DNA of 57,281 nucleotides from Maribacter sp. ACAM166. GTDB lineage: Bacteria; Bacteroidota; Bacteroidia; Flavobacteriales; Flavobacteriaceae. Where the stretch lies: contig NZ_VAUW01000028.1 in assembly GCF_005771495.1 (NCBI RefSeq), positions 1 to 57,281 of the forward strand, written 5' to 3'. The position numbers were made by a program, and so were the translations under genes. The notes beneath the pieces were generated by a model. That model worked only from the letters and a program-made list of their open reading frames with translations, did no database searches and was not told the DNA's origin. The stretch's first letter is position 1; every line of letters starts with the position of its first letter. Below, piece after piece: positions 34,756 to 43,759 of this stretch.

Positions 34756-37080
34756 TTAAAACGGATAACCAATTGCAAAATTTAAGGTCATATTGTTATC
34801 GATATCGCCAAAGAAAGGAACATTCCAACGGTTATTTTCTGGTAAATATGGAATACGAAGCGGAGAAGCCAAATCTAATCGAATTACAAAATTCTGAATA
34901 TCTAATCGCAACCCAAAACCTACACCGGCCGCTATTTCTTTTAACCAGTCTTTCTCAAATTTACCATCTGTAAATAGAGTTTGTGAGAAGTTGCTATTTT
35001 GTTGATCATCTTCAATATCAGAATAATCTCCTGTAAGCCAAACATTACCAGCATCAATAAAAAAGGCACCTTTCAAATAGGAGATTAATGGAAAACGATA
35101 TTCAACATTAGCTTCCAATTTTAAATTTCCTGAACGGTCAAAATAATCGGTAGAGGAGTTTTCTGTTTCGGCATTAAAATTACCGGGACCTAAGGATCGT
35201 ATGTTAAAAGCTCGAACACTGTATGGTCCGCCAGAAAAAAACTGTTTTACAAAGGGTAACGTCTGGCTATTTCCATAAGGTACACCCCAACCTGCATAAA
35301 GTCGTGAAACCAAAGTACGTTCTTTTTCCCACCGCATATAGAAACGTAAATCTGCATCAACTTTTGCATACTGGGCGAATTCTGCACCGAAAATGGTTTC
35401 TGAGCTACCACTTACCAAACTGAACATATTGCCCGCCAAATCAAAATTAGTGGCAAAATAGATGGGATATTCCTTACCGAGGTTTGAGACTTCATCATAA
35501 GTGAAACCATACATAAGACCTGCTATAAACCGTTGGTCGAAACTTCTTCTTAAAAAAGGATTATCATCAAGAATGGTCTGAAATTGATCCGTTACATTCG
35601 ATAATTTTGAATAGTTGATACTAATTGGGTCTAATTGATGAAATACATATTGATTTTCCTTCCAGGTATATCCAAAAGAGGTGTTGATGGAGCTCAAAGT
35701 AAATAACTGACTTCGCTGCAGAAAATCTAATCCTAATGAAATTTTTGTTTTTGGTACTGCATACTTGAATCTACTGGGCGAAAACGGGATGGACCTTGGT
35801 ATAATTAAATCGCCTTTTATGCCACCTGCAATGCTACTTAAGCTTGAGTTGTTCCCGCTCGATAGTTGAGACTCATAAGAGAAGTTAGTGGAGAGACTAA
35901 AGGTTTCACCGCCATTAAATACATTTCGGTTGCTGTATGTCAGTAAAATTCCTGGGCCTGTAAACCCGTTAGATTTCGAAACTGCCTGCAATTCTGCTCG
36001 TATAGAGCGTTTGGTTAACGGCGCTAAATAAATACTGGCTGCCAAAGAACCACTGTCACCGTCGGTTGCTGTAGTATCGAGTTCTGTGTATTGGATGTTT
36101 ACAAATTTGTAACTTCCTAAGGCCGATAGTCGGTTACTGGTGAGTTTCGATGTATTAGCATCATATAGGTCTCCTTTATTGAATAAGAGATAGGATTCCA
36201 ATAATTCTGGTTTGAAATACAGTTTATCTTGTATAAAATCGATACCATCAATTTGGGTCGAATTCTTTTGAGCCAACGGTAAGGTATCTCCTTCAATTGA
36301 GTAATTAGGATAAACCGTAATCGAATCAATTGTATAGGGTATCGACGCCCGACCAGGCACATCTTTTTTCAGTCTAAGAAAGAGGTCGAATTTTCTATTC
36401 TTATATTGATTTGTATCTGCTTCAAAAATTAAAAGGTCTTCTTGGCTATTGTAGTACCCGCGTTGCTTGAGACCATGGTTTAATCGTGCTCTTTCTATCT
36501 TTAGTAGGTCGAGGTCAAAACGGTCACCTTGTACTAAGGCCGTTTCAGGTAACATTTTTTCTATTTCCTTATAGATAGGAAGTGAATCGGTTTCTAACTT
36601 ATAATTTTCTAGCAGATAAGGTTCTGGTAATTTTGCCGAATAATTTACGGATGCGAATTTACCAGTGATACGAGTTTCTGAATCGGAACGACTGTAGAAA
36701 AAACCGTTGTTGTCCAGTCTGTTCAATATAAGTTCTTCTACCCGTTCTGGATTCACATCTGAAAAATAAACGGGTTCCTCACCAAAAGATTTATTTAAGA
36801 ATTTATAGATGAAACCAGGTTTTCTGCGTTGTGCCTTATAATGAAAAAATAGGGCAGGTTTCATCCCCAGAAAAGTTGTATTGGGGTTGGGTTCGATTAA
36901 ATTGAGCAACTCGGTCTTCACCTCTTTAATGTCATTCACCTCATTGGCGGTTTCTAAATCGAGCTTTGCGCCGGTATATAGTTGTTCTCCTTCTGGAATA
37001 TATTTCTCTATACCACACGAGTAAATGAGCAAGAATGCCATGCAGTAAAATGTTCTATATGTAATACTCTTATTTTTCAA
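34756..37080 (-). CDS. tamL: TamL: BamA/TamA-family outer membrane lipoprotein
   Basis: A 774-aa Omp85-family protein. The signal peptide ends in a lipobox (FLLIYSCG, cysteine near 22), so the protein is a lipoprotein, as in the Bacteroidota TamL version of TamA. POTRA-like domains occupy the N-terminal half and a 16-strand beta-barrel the C-terminal half, which ends in MTLNFAIGYPF, a typical outer-membrane strand with a final aromatic. The VRAFNIRSLGPG segment corresponds to the conserved VRGF/Y-type loop-6 motif, here VRAF. With TamB, encoded 10 bp upstream, it exports proteins or lipids across the envelope. Confidence 0.88.
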   Translation of the reverse strand: MKNKSITYRTFYCMAFLLIYSCGIEKYIPEGEQLYTGAKLDLETANEVNDIKEVKTELLNLIEPNPNTTFLGMKPALFFHYKAQRRKPGFIYKFLNKSFGEEPVYFSDVNPERVEELILNRLDNNGFFYSRSDSETRITGKFASVNYSAKLPEPYLLENYKLETDSLPIYKEIEKMLPETALVQGDRFDLDLLKIERARLNHGLKQRGYYNSQEDLLIFEADTNQYKNRKFDLFLRLKKDVPGRASIPYTIDSITVYPNYSIEGDTLPLAQKNSTQIDGIDFIQDKLYFKPELLESYLLFNKGDLYDANTSKLTSNRLSALGSYKFVNIQYTELDTTATDGDSGSLAASIYLAPLTKRSIRAELQAVSKSNGFTGPGILLTYSNRNVFNGGETFSLSTNFSYESQLSSGNNSSLSSIAGGIKGDLIIPRSIPFSPSRFKYAVPKTKISLGLDFLQRSQLFTLSSINTSFGYTWKENQYVFHQLDPISINYSKLSNVTDQFQTILDDNPFLRRSFDQRFIAGLMYGFTYDEVSNLGKEYPIYFATNFDLAGNMFSLVSGSSETIFGAEFAQYAKVDADLRFYMRWEKERTLVSRLYAGWGVPYGNSQTLPFVKQFFSGGPYSVRAFNIRSLGPGNFNAETENSSTDYFDRSGNLKLEANVEYRFPLISYLKGAFFIDAGNVWLTGDYSDIEDDQQNSNFSQTLFTDGKFEKDWLKEIAAGVGFGLRLDIQNFVIRLDLASPLRIPYLPENNRWNVPFFGDIDNNMTLNFAIGYPF

Positions 37081-37090
37081 TAGCCTAAAA

Positions 37091-40000
37091 TCAATTTTTC
37101 TTTACGTTATCTTTTTCCTGCTCTTTCTTTTTTGAAAGTTTCTCTTCGGTATCTTCTTTTTTCAATGGACTAAATAATTGACTGAACTTGTTGAATTCTC
37201 GGTCAAAAATAAAGGCTAAACCTGTAACGATAAGTTGCCCATCAATAATATTTTGATATTCCTGTCTTCTAAACCCCTTCAGTCTATAGGTACCTTCTTC
37301 ACTTAATAAATATTCTAAGGTCACATTTCCTATGAGGGGAGTAGCTGTATCGCTCGAAGCCGCACTGCCTTCAACATCTAAAGCACTACCTGCTGTAACT
37401 ATTAGTCTATCATCAAAAAGCTTCTTGCTAGCGTTTATATTAAGTTGTGTGCGGTTTTGAGCACTGCCTGTTTGATAGTCTTGAAAACTGTCAAGGTCAA
37501 AGCCCAATTCAAAACCGCTATTACCCAATAGCTTATTTGAAATTGAATTCAATTCACTAGAAAGTACCTTGTTTACATTGTTTCGTGCAATAGCAATTGC
37601 TCCACCGTTACTACCGTCACTTCCCGTCGTGGGGTAAAAACGGTTGAGGGCCAAAAGTGAGAATACTTGTTTGTTCAGTTCAGATTCTTGCTCGTTCAGT
37701 TGTTGTATGCGGCCATAGACTGCACCACCAAAATTACCTTGTGCATTTTCGGGCATATCCAATCCAAAAGAGAGCTCTGGTTGTATGAGTTGACCATCAA
37801 TGTTTAAATAGACCAAAAATGGTGCGGCCTGTTGATACCTTCCGGCAACTCCACTTTCCTGTCCAAAACTTATGGCAGACATTAACGGAGCTGCAGAAGT
37901 TTCTATTTCATAAATAGCGGTTACATCCATTTTTGCATCATAAGGGTCACCACTCCAAACAATACTACTTCCTTTTTGTAACTGGAACTCACGGCTTACC
38001 AAATTATATAAGCTGGTACGGTAAAAACCTGAATTGAGTTCTAACCTTCCTGATAATCGAATATCTTGGTTTGGGTCAATGTTGAGATTTAAAGTAGCTT
38101 CACCCGACGCTTGTAATTTATCTTGGGTCTTTTCATCAAGGATGATGGTAAAAGTCGCTTCATTGGCAATTTCTAAGGTCGTATTGATATCCATACCTGC
38201 AAAAAAGGAATTGGATGTTTCACGGTCGTTTCGGGTTAATATCGCATCGGGGTTTTCTCTATTTACAAAAATGACTATCCCATCACGCTCCTGTATATCC
38301 AATTGGTCTTGTGGCACTAAATACGTAAGATCGGTGACATCTCTTACACGTAATTTTCCATTGATTATAGGTGTCTTTAAATTTCCAGTTACCTTTACGT
38401 CCGCCTTAATACTAGCAATACCGTATACCAATTTATCATCTCCTTTTTTAGAATTCAATACCCTAAAATTGTCCGTATTTATAGTAAAGTTGAACCCGGG
38501 ATTAAAAATATTTTTTGTCAAAATATCTCCATCTATGGTTAAGGTGCCTTGATTAACATCGTTAATATCAAATGAATTGAAAGTAATTCCATCTTGGTTT
38601 AAATCTATCGCTTGTTCATTAATGACCAATACAGTTTTGTAAGAAGCTAGACTCAATCCAAAATCATTAAAGTTTATTCTACCAGAATATGTTGGCTCTG
38701 AAAGTGTACCTCTAACTAACAAACTGCCATCAAGATATCCTTTTGCATTGGTAAGTTCTCCCCTTGCAAAACCTTGTATAATACTAGCCTCTAGTTTTTG
38801 GATATCAAGTTCCATATTTAGGTCGGCAGTAGTTTCTCTAGTGGTATAATCACCTGTTAAAGTCAAGTTTGCCGCAGCATCTTTTAGTGCCAAATCAAAA
38901 TCATATTCAGACAACGATTTCGAAGCGGCATTTAAGGTTAAGGTGCCTAATGGATTTTGCATCACCTGAAAATCTTTAATATCAATATTAGCTACCAAAC
39001 CGGAAGTTGAGTACGGATTAAGAATTACAAAATCACCTTCAACCTTCCCTTTTGCTAAAGCTTCGTCGGGGTTGAAAAAACTAAGAAAGGTCTGTAGTTG
39101 AAAATTATCGAAAAGGATGCCTATGTGGTCGGTTTCCATCTTGGGAATCTTGGTGGTAATTTCTAATTTCTGAGCGTTTCTACTCAATATTAAATTTTGA
39201 AAATCACTATATGATTCCGTAATGACTATGCTATTATTTTCAGGTAGCTCCCATTGTTTTTTATTGAGAATCAAATCTTCCGGACTTATATGCAACTTAA
39301 GTGTATCTTTTTGAAACACAAGTGCAGAAGATATATGCATGACTTGCACCGTATCGTTTTTAGAATTAAAGTCCAATACAAGTTCCTTGTTTTTAAGACT
39401 GCCCCCTAGATAGGTCTGTTTTAAATGTACGGGATTGTAAATTAATTCTGCAATGCCTGCAGAGAATTTAAGATCAACAGAGTCTCCTTTAATAAAGGCG
39501 TTTAAACTGTCAACAGAACTGCCTGCATAAGTAACATGCGGTACGTTTACTTCGGCCGATATCCGTTGTAGTTTAGAATTAAAACTAGCATCGATAGTCA
39601 AGGAATCTAAATCTTTAATTCCGTTGAAAAATACTTTAGAAAGTATAGGTGTCGGCACAACCGCTAACGCCAATTTGGCCTCTATGCCGTCTTCGGCTTC
39701 AAAAGCTATTGGATCAGTCGTGAAATAATGCTCCAATTGTTTCTTTAAAGCATTTGTAATACGGTTCGGTGATGCATTTGACGAAAGTGTGCCATTTATA
39801 AATCCGCTCTTAATAGAAATATCAGTAATAGAATCTTCTATATGTGCTTTTAGAGATATGGTAGAACCCTGGTATTGTTCGTTGTCTGCTATGGCAATAC
39901 CTTCATCAATATCGGCATTCACGGTGTAGTTTGAGGGCGAACCAATATACGTACCATTCACATTCGCTGCTACCTTAATATTATTTTTGGTAAGTCCTAA

Positions 40001-42094
40001 TTTTTGTAAATCTGCCCCTATGATATTTGATGTAAAAGTTATGTTGCTTTCATCTGATTCCAAAGCAACGATTGAGGTTGCTTTCATGTTTAAATTAGGG
40101 TCGGTGATAGCTGCAGAAACGTCTCCGTTGCCTTCTTTTAACTTGCCTGAAATTTTAATTTCTTTGTAATCATAACCATTATATTGAAATTGAGAGATAG
40201 ATCCATCTATGACTGCATCAATATTGGATAGTTCTGTTCCCGAACTGGATCCTTTTATGTTCAATGATATTTTGCCCAATTGTTCGTTCTGTAAAAGTTT
40301 GCCCAATTGTAAGCTGTCTATCGCAACGCTACCATCAAAGCGCATGGTATTTCCAAAATCTACCAAGGCATTTATTTGTGCCAGTCCCTCCGGAATTTCA
40401 ATGTTCATATCCGTGTTTACCCAAGTAGTTCCGCCCGATAAGCTTCCTGTTACTAAAAGGGTTTCGGGTATGGAAAGACCAATTTCTTTAGACGATATAA
40501 ATCTATTTAAATCTTTTTTAATACTATTTATGACAATATTGTTCAAATTATATCCAAGAGAGTCTGTTTGAGTTAAGTTGCTTATCGAACCCGATGCAGC
40601 AATTTTTGTATTTGCTCCCCATGCTAATTTGGTTTTAAAATGATCCACTTTTTTTAAATTGCCTTTAGCATTAAGCGAACCCGTAATGCTGTGTATGGCC
40701 AATGCATCTACATAAGGGTTTTGAGCAAGTTCTGGCAAGAGTTGTTGTACATCTTCTATTTCTAAAACTAAGTTGGATATCGCTGTAGATAAAGAACTGT
40801 TCTGCGGATTTTTAAATACTTTGTACAACGATTCGAACTGAACTTTTAAATCTGCATTAGCAGAACTTTGGTTCATTTGGAAAACTATATCTGATAAAGT
40901 GGCATTCGTGTCTGTTAACCCTGCCTTAAAAGCCAATTGATCCAGCCGGATGCCGCTGGGTTCCTTAAATGAAAATTCTGAAACATCGAGATTGAATTTT
41001 TCGGGTTGATATTTAAAGTTGGATGCTTGCAGTTTTAACTGTTGAATCTGAAATGCATTTGGGTCGAATGTCTTTGTGTTTTGTGAAGTTTTATTTGAAT
41101 TATATGTAAAATTATTTTCTTTTAAATCTAAATTTTGAATACCAAGAATAAACGCTGGCCATTCAAATCCTTTATCGGAGTTTGAAACTGGTTGAAAAGT
41201 ATCTTCAGTTTCCAGTTGCAGTTCGATTTGTGAATCATGAAGTACAAGGTCATCTGTTTCATATTGATTTTTGGATACGTTGGCCAACATATCGGTTAGG
41301 TTAATGGTGCCTAATTTTAAATTGGCTTCCAAACCATCTGGTTGACTTTTATAGTTGACTTTTAGATTATGAACATTAAAATTTCCTGCCTCAATAAAAG
41401 GTAAGATTGTACTGGTTGTATCTTCAACCTCAGGAAATCGATTCGATTGTAAATAAGTGAATTGAGTATTATCTAACGTAAATTCATCCAAAGTGAATTT
41501 CATCTTTTCCAAATCAAATTCAGAAACATTAATAACGAGTTTACCTAGAATGAGCTTCATGTCTATTCCTAAATAAGCATCATTGTAATTCAGTTTCCAA
41601 TTGGAAACGTTCAAGTCACCTACAGAGAATTTCATCGATCCTGATGTTGTGGTATTTGAACTGTCTGTTGGCGTAGTTAAAGCGTCGATTAAAAACGAGA
41701 AGTTAAACTCTTCTGTAGTATTCGCTCTGCTGATATTGGCAACAACACCATCTGAATCTACTCCATCAATCGATAATTTATTTTCAACTAAGATTGGGTA
41801 AATTGGTATGTCTGCCTGTAATGATTTCGAATATAGCAGGGTGTCTCCTTTTTTGTCTTCTAAATAAACATCGACTAATTGAATATCTCCAGAAAAGGTT
41901 ATGAATGCTTTACCAACTTCAACCTTTGTGTTCGTTTTGCCTGAAATATAGGTAGTGATTTTATCAACTATTATATTCTGTGCCCACGGTGTTCTAACCA
42001 CTAAAACCAAAACAAAAAATAACAATAATAGCACAAGAATTATCTTCCCGAAGAGTTTAAGGTATTTTTTAATTTTCTGTTTTTTCTTGGTCAT
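37091..42094 (-). CDS. tamB: Translocation/assembly module TamB
   Basis: A very long periplasm-spanning protein anchored by a single N-terminal membrane helix (LFGKIILVLLLLFFVLVLVVRTPWA). Repetitive beta-rich AsmA/RBG-like sequence fills the middle and the C-terminal TamB domain (DUF490) contains the GSSIVWSGDPYDAKMDVTAIYEIETS segment. TamB links the inner membrane to the TamL barrel and is now thought to conduct phospholipids. I start at ATG (42094); an in-frame TTG at 42130 would add 12 residues. tamL follows after 10 bp. The charged end (KKEDTEEKLSKKKEQEKDNVKKN) is typical of Bacteroidota. Confidence 0.88.
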   Translation of the reverse strand: MTKKKQKIKKYLKLFGKIILVLLLLFFVLVLVVRTPWAQNIIVDKITTYISGKTNTKVEVGKAFITFSGDIQLVDVYLEDKKGDTLLYSKSLQADIPIYPILVENKLSIDGVDSDGVVANISRANTTEEFNFSFLIDALTTPTDSSNTTTSGSMKFSVGDLNVSNWKLNYNDAYLGIDMKLILGKLVINVSEFDLEKMKFTLDEFTLDNTQFTYLQSNRFPEVEDTTSTILPFIEAGNFNVHNLKVNYKSQPDGLEANLKLGTINLTDMLANVSKNQYETDDLVLHDSQIELQLETEDTFQPVSNSDKGFEWPAFILGIQNLDLKENNFTYNSNKTSQNTKTFDPNAFQIQQLKLQASNFKYQPEKFNLDVSEFSFKEPSGIRLDQLAFKAGLTDTNATLSDIVFQMNQSSANADLKVQFESLYKVFKNPQNSSLSTAISNLVLEIEDVQQLLPELAQNPYVDALAIHSITGSLNAKGNLKKVDHFKTKLAWGANTKIAASGSISNLTQTDSLGYNLNNIVINSIKKDLNRFISSKEIGLSIPETLLVTGSLSGGTTWVNTDMNIEIPEGLAQINALVDFGNTMRFDGSVAIDSLQLGKLLQNEQLGKISLNIKGSSSGTELSNIDAVIDGSISQFQYNGYDYKEIKISGKLKEGNGDVSAAITDPNLNMKATSIVALESDESNITFTSNIIGADLQKLGLTKNNIKVAANVNGTYIGSPSNYTVNADIDEGIAIADNEQYQGSTISLKAHIEDSITDISIKSGFINGTLSSNASPNRITNALKKQLEHYFTTDPIAFEAEDGIEAKLALAVVPTPILSKVFFNGIKDLDSLTIDASFNSKLQRISAEVNVPHVTYAGSSVDSLNAFIKGDSVDLKFSAGIAELIYNPVHLKQTYLGGSLKNKELVLDFNSKNDTVQVMHISSALVFQKDTLKLHISPEDLILNKKQWELPENNSIVITESYSDFQNLILSRNAQKLEITTKIPKMETDHIGILFDNFQLQTFLSFFNPDEALAKGKVEGDFVILNPYSTSGLVANIDIKDFQVMQNPLGTLTLNAASKSLSEYDFDLALKDAAANLTLTGDYTTRETTADLNMELDIQKLEASIIQGFARGELTNAKGYLDGSLLVRGTLSEPTYSGRINFNDFGLSLASYKTVLVINEQAIDLNQDGITFNSFDINDVNQGTLTIDGDILTKNIFNPGFNFTINTDNFRVLNSKKGDDKLVYGIASIKADVKVTGNLKTPIINGKLRVRDVTDLTYLVPQDQLDIQERDGIVIFVNRENPDAILTRNDRETSNSFFAGMDINTTLEIANEATFTIILDEKTQDKLQASGEATLNLNIDPNQDIRLSGRLELNSGFYRTSLYNLVSREFQLQKGSSIVWSGDPYDAKMDVTAIYEIETSAAPLMSAISFGQESGVAGRYQQAAPFLVYLNIDGQLIQPELSFGLDMPENAQGNFGGAVYGRIQQLNEQESELNKQVFSLLALNRFYPTTGSDGSNGGAIAIARNNVNKVLSSELNSISNKLLGNSGFELGFDLDSFQDYQTGSAQNRTQLNINASKKLFDDRLIVTAGSALDVEGSAASSDTATPLIGNVTLEYLLSEEGTYRLKGFRRQEYQNIIDGQLIVTGLAFIFDREFNKFSQLFSPLKKEDTEEKLSKKKEQEKDNVKKN

Positions 42095-42150
42095 AGGGGA
42101 GACATTATAAGATTGAACACTTCGGTTCAATTTTGGGCTAGTATAACCTA

Positions 42151-42261
42151 TTATCCTAGCTGCACCATAATACCCGTGACAATTATGATTAGAAGTACGA
42201 TTATGATTACCAGGTTATAAAACCTTCGCTTCTTTCTCTTGATATCTTTAAGTGCTGCCAT
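42151..42261 (-). CDS. Small single-pass membrane protein, 36 aa
   Basis: A short ORF, from ATG at 42261 to TAA at 42151, encoding MAALKDIKRKKRRFYN followed by LVIIIVLLIIIVTGIMVQLG. A strongly basic cytoplasmic N-terminus and one hydrophobic segment give the textbook topology of a small inner-membrane protein. It lies 56 bp upstream of tamB on the same strand and may be cotranscribed. The composition is far from random AT-rich DNA. Function unknown; a regulatory or assembly role for the TamB system is only positional inference. Confidence 0.55.
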   Translation of the reverse strand: MAALKDIKRKKRRFYNLVIIIVLLIIIVTGIMVQLG

Positions 42262-42542
42262 AAAGAATGTAAAGTTAATACTACCTATATATAAATTTAA
42301 CTTATTAGCGATTAAGATTATCTATATGCATAATTACGGTAGTTTTCGTTAAGGATAATTTTAATTGGCTTGACGGCACTTTTATACCTTCCAACTACAT
42401 GTTTATTGATTTGAGCTTATATGAGAAATATTCATCTAAGTAACAGGGTACATTTGTACCATAATGAAGAAATAATAACAGTTTGAAATATTTGATAGTT
42501 CCCCCAAATATTATAAGGGCCAATAGAAATATTGGTCTTTTT

Positions 42543-43646
42543 CTATTTTAATCCTTTTACCTGTATTTCGTGAAAGGTATCTGCTTGTAAGCGTAATAAT
42601 TCTTCCGCTTTTTTCTTTTTGTAGCCGTATAGTTCCTCTTCACCTTTTAAATCTTCATATATTTTTTGGTTGATTTCACCATCTGTGGCAACGATTAGTT
42701 TACGCTGTGCTACTTTTTGTGCAACCCAAGAGGCTAAAATACTTTCCTCTTCCTCTAATTTTATATCATACTCGCCCTTAGGAGCCAATAGCTTGGCAAT
42801 AATAGGGGATGTTTCAATGGCCAAAAACAATAGAAATATAAAGAAGGATGGAAACCAAGGGAGTTCATCCAAAGCTGTAATTCTTGCCATTAGTCCGTCA
42901 AAACCATCAATAATAGGCTGAGAGTTTTTGACTACTTCAGTAAACTCAATATCTAAAGCGGTAATTTGGGACTCAATTCCCATTATTTTTTCAGAATTTA
43001 TTGATTTTAACTCTTGTAATTCGGCAAGTGCTGCATCATGCTTTTCTCTTTTTTCCTCATAAACCGGACCTTTTCCCAATAGTTTGGTGCCAGCGGTACC
43101 TTCTGCTTCATTTATGTAAATATTGTATAAAGCGTTTGTCTCGGTTTCTTTGATTGATATCTCAGATTTTAAAGCAGCTATACTTTGATTTAAGCGCTCT
43201 ACTTTTGGAGTGTATTGCAAAGCTAATTGGTCTTTATTGGCTAATGTCAATTCATTTTTTTGCTCCAATAAAACCTGATTGATTTCTTTTTCGAAAATTT
43301 TCATTTCCAATGGTTTGGAAATCACCACGGCTATAATAATCGCCAATATGATTCTTGGCGTAGCTTGTAGAAATTCTTGTCCGACATTATTACGCTTTTT
43401 TATAGTAGAAACAATGAATCTATCTAAATTGAAAATTAGCATTCCCCAGATAAAGCCGAAGAACATTGCAGCGTAGACATTGTCGAATACCGTAAAAAGT
43501 GCGTAACTACTGGCGATAAATGCCATAACGGCCGTAAAGAATACGGTAGCACCAATGCCAGCGTATTTGTTTTGCTCCCCTTTAGAGCATGTTTTTAAGA
43601 GGTCGGCATCAGCGCCAGAGCAAAGAATGAAAAATTTTTGTAACAT
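42543..43646 (-). CDS. DUF4407 family membrane protein
   Basis: A 367-aa protein with paired hydrophobic segments near residues 30-80 and one around 90-110. A long periplasmic/cytoplasmic coiled coil follows (about 115-235, rich in E, K, L, A), then another membrane helix around 250-270 (WFPSFFIFLLFLAIETSPIIAKLL) and a charged coiled C-terminus. The opening LFILCSGADADLLKTCSKGEQNKYAGIGATVFFTAVMAFIASSYAL is the DUF4407 signature. The role is not established. It lies downstream of the BlaI/M56 module on the same strand but is separated from it by a terminator. Confidence 0.85.
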   Translation of the reverse strand: MLQKFFILCSGADADLLKTCSKGEQNKYAGIGATVFFTAVMAFIASSYALFTVFDNVYAAMFFGFIWGMLIFNLDRFIVSTIKKRNNVGQEFLQATPRIILAIIIAVVISKPLEMKIFEKEINQVLLEQKNELTLANKDQLALQYTPKVERLNQSIAALKSEISIKETETNALYNIYINEAEGTAGTKLLGKGPVYEEKREKHDAALAELQELKSINSEKIMGIESQITALDIEFTEVVKNSQPIIDGFDGLMARITALDELPWFPSFFIFLLFLAIETSPIIAKLLAPKGEYDIKLEEEESILASWVAQKVAQRKLIVATDGEINQKIYEDLKGEEELYGYKKKKAEELLRLQADTFHEIQVKGLK

Positions 43647-43714
43647 GTTGATTTTGTTTTGATTGATGATGGTGTATAAAGTGAGAACGGAACTATTTGA
43701 TTTTTGGTACGCAA

Positions 43715-43738
43715 AAAGCCCTCATTTAGGAGGGCTTT
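43715..43738 (-). terminator. Intrinsic terminator after M56 gene
   Basis: AAAGCCCTC and GAGGGCTTT pair perfectly around a 6-nt loop. Read on the minus strand, the right arm is followed by TTTTTGC, giving a T-tail for the M56 transcript and separating it from the DUF4407 gene. Confidence 0.8.
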
Positions 43739-43759
43739 AACACATATGTGACGTAAAAA

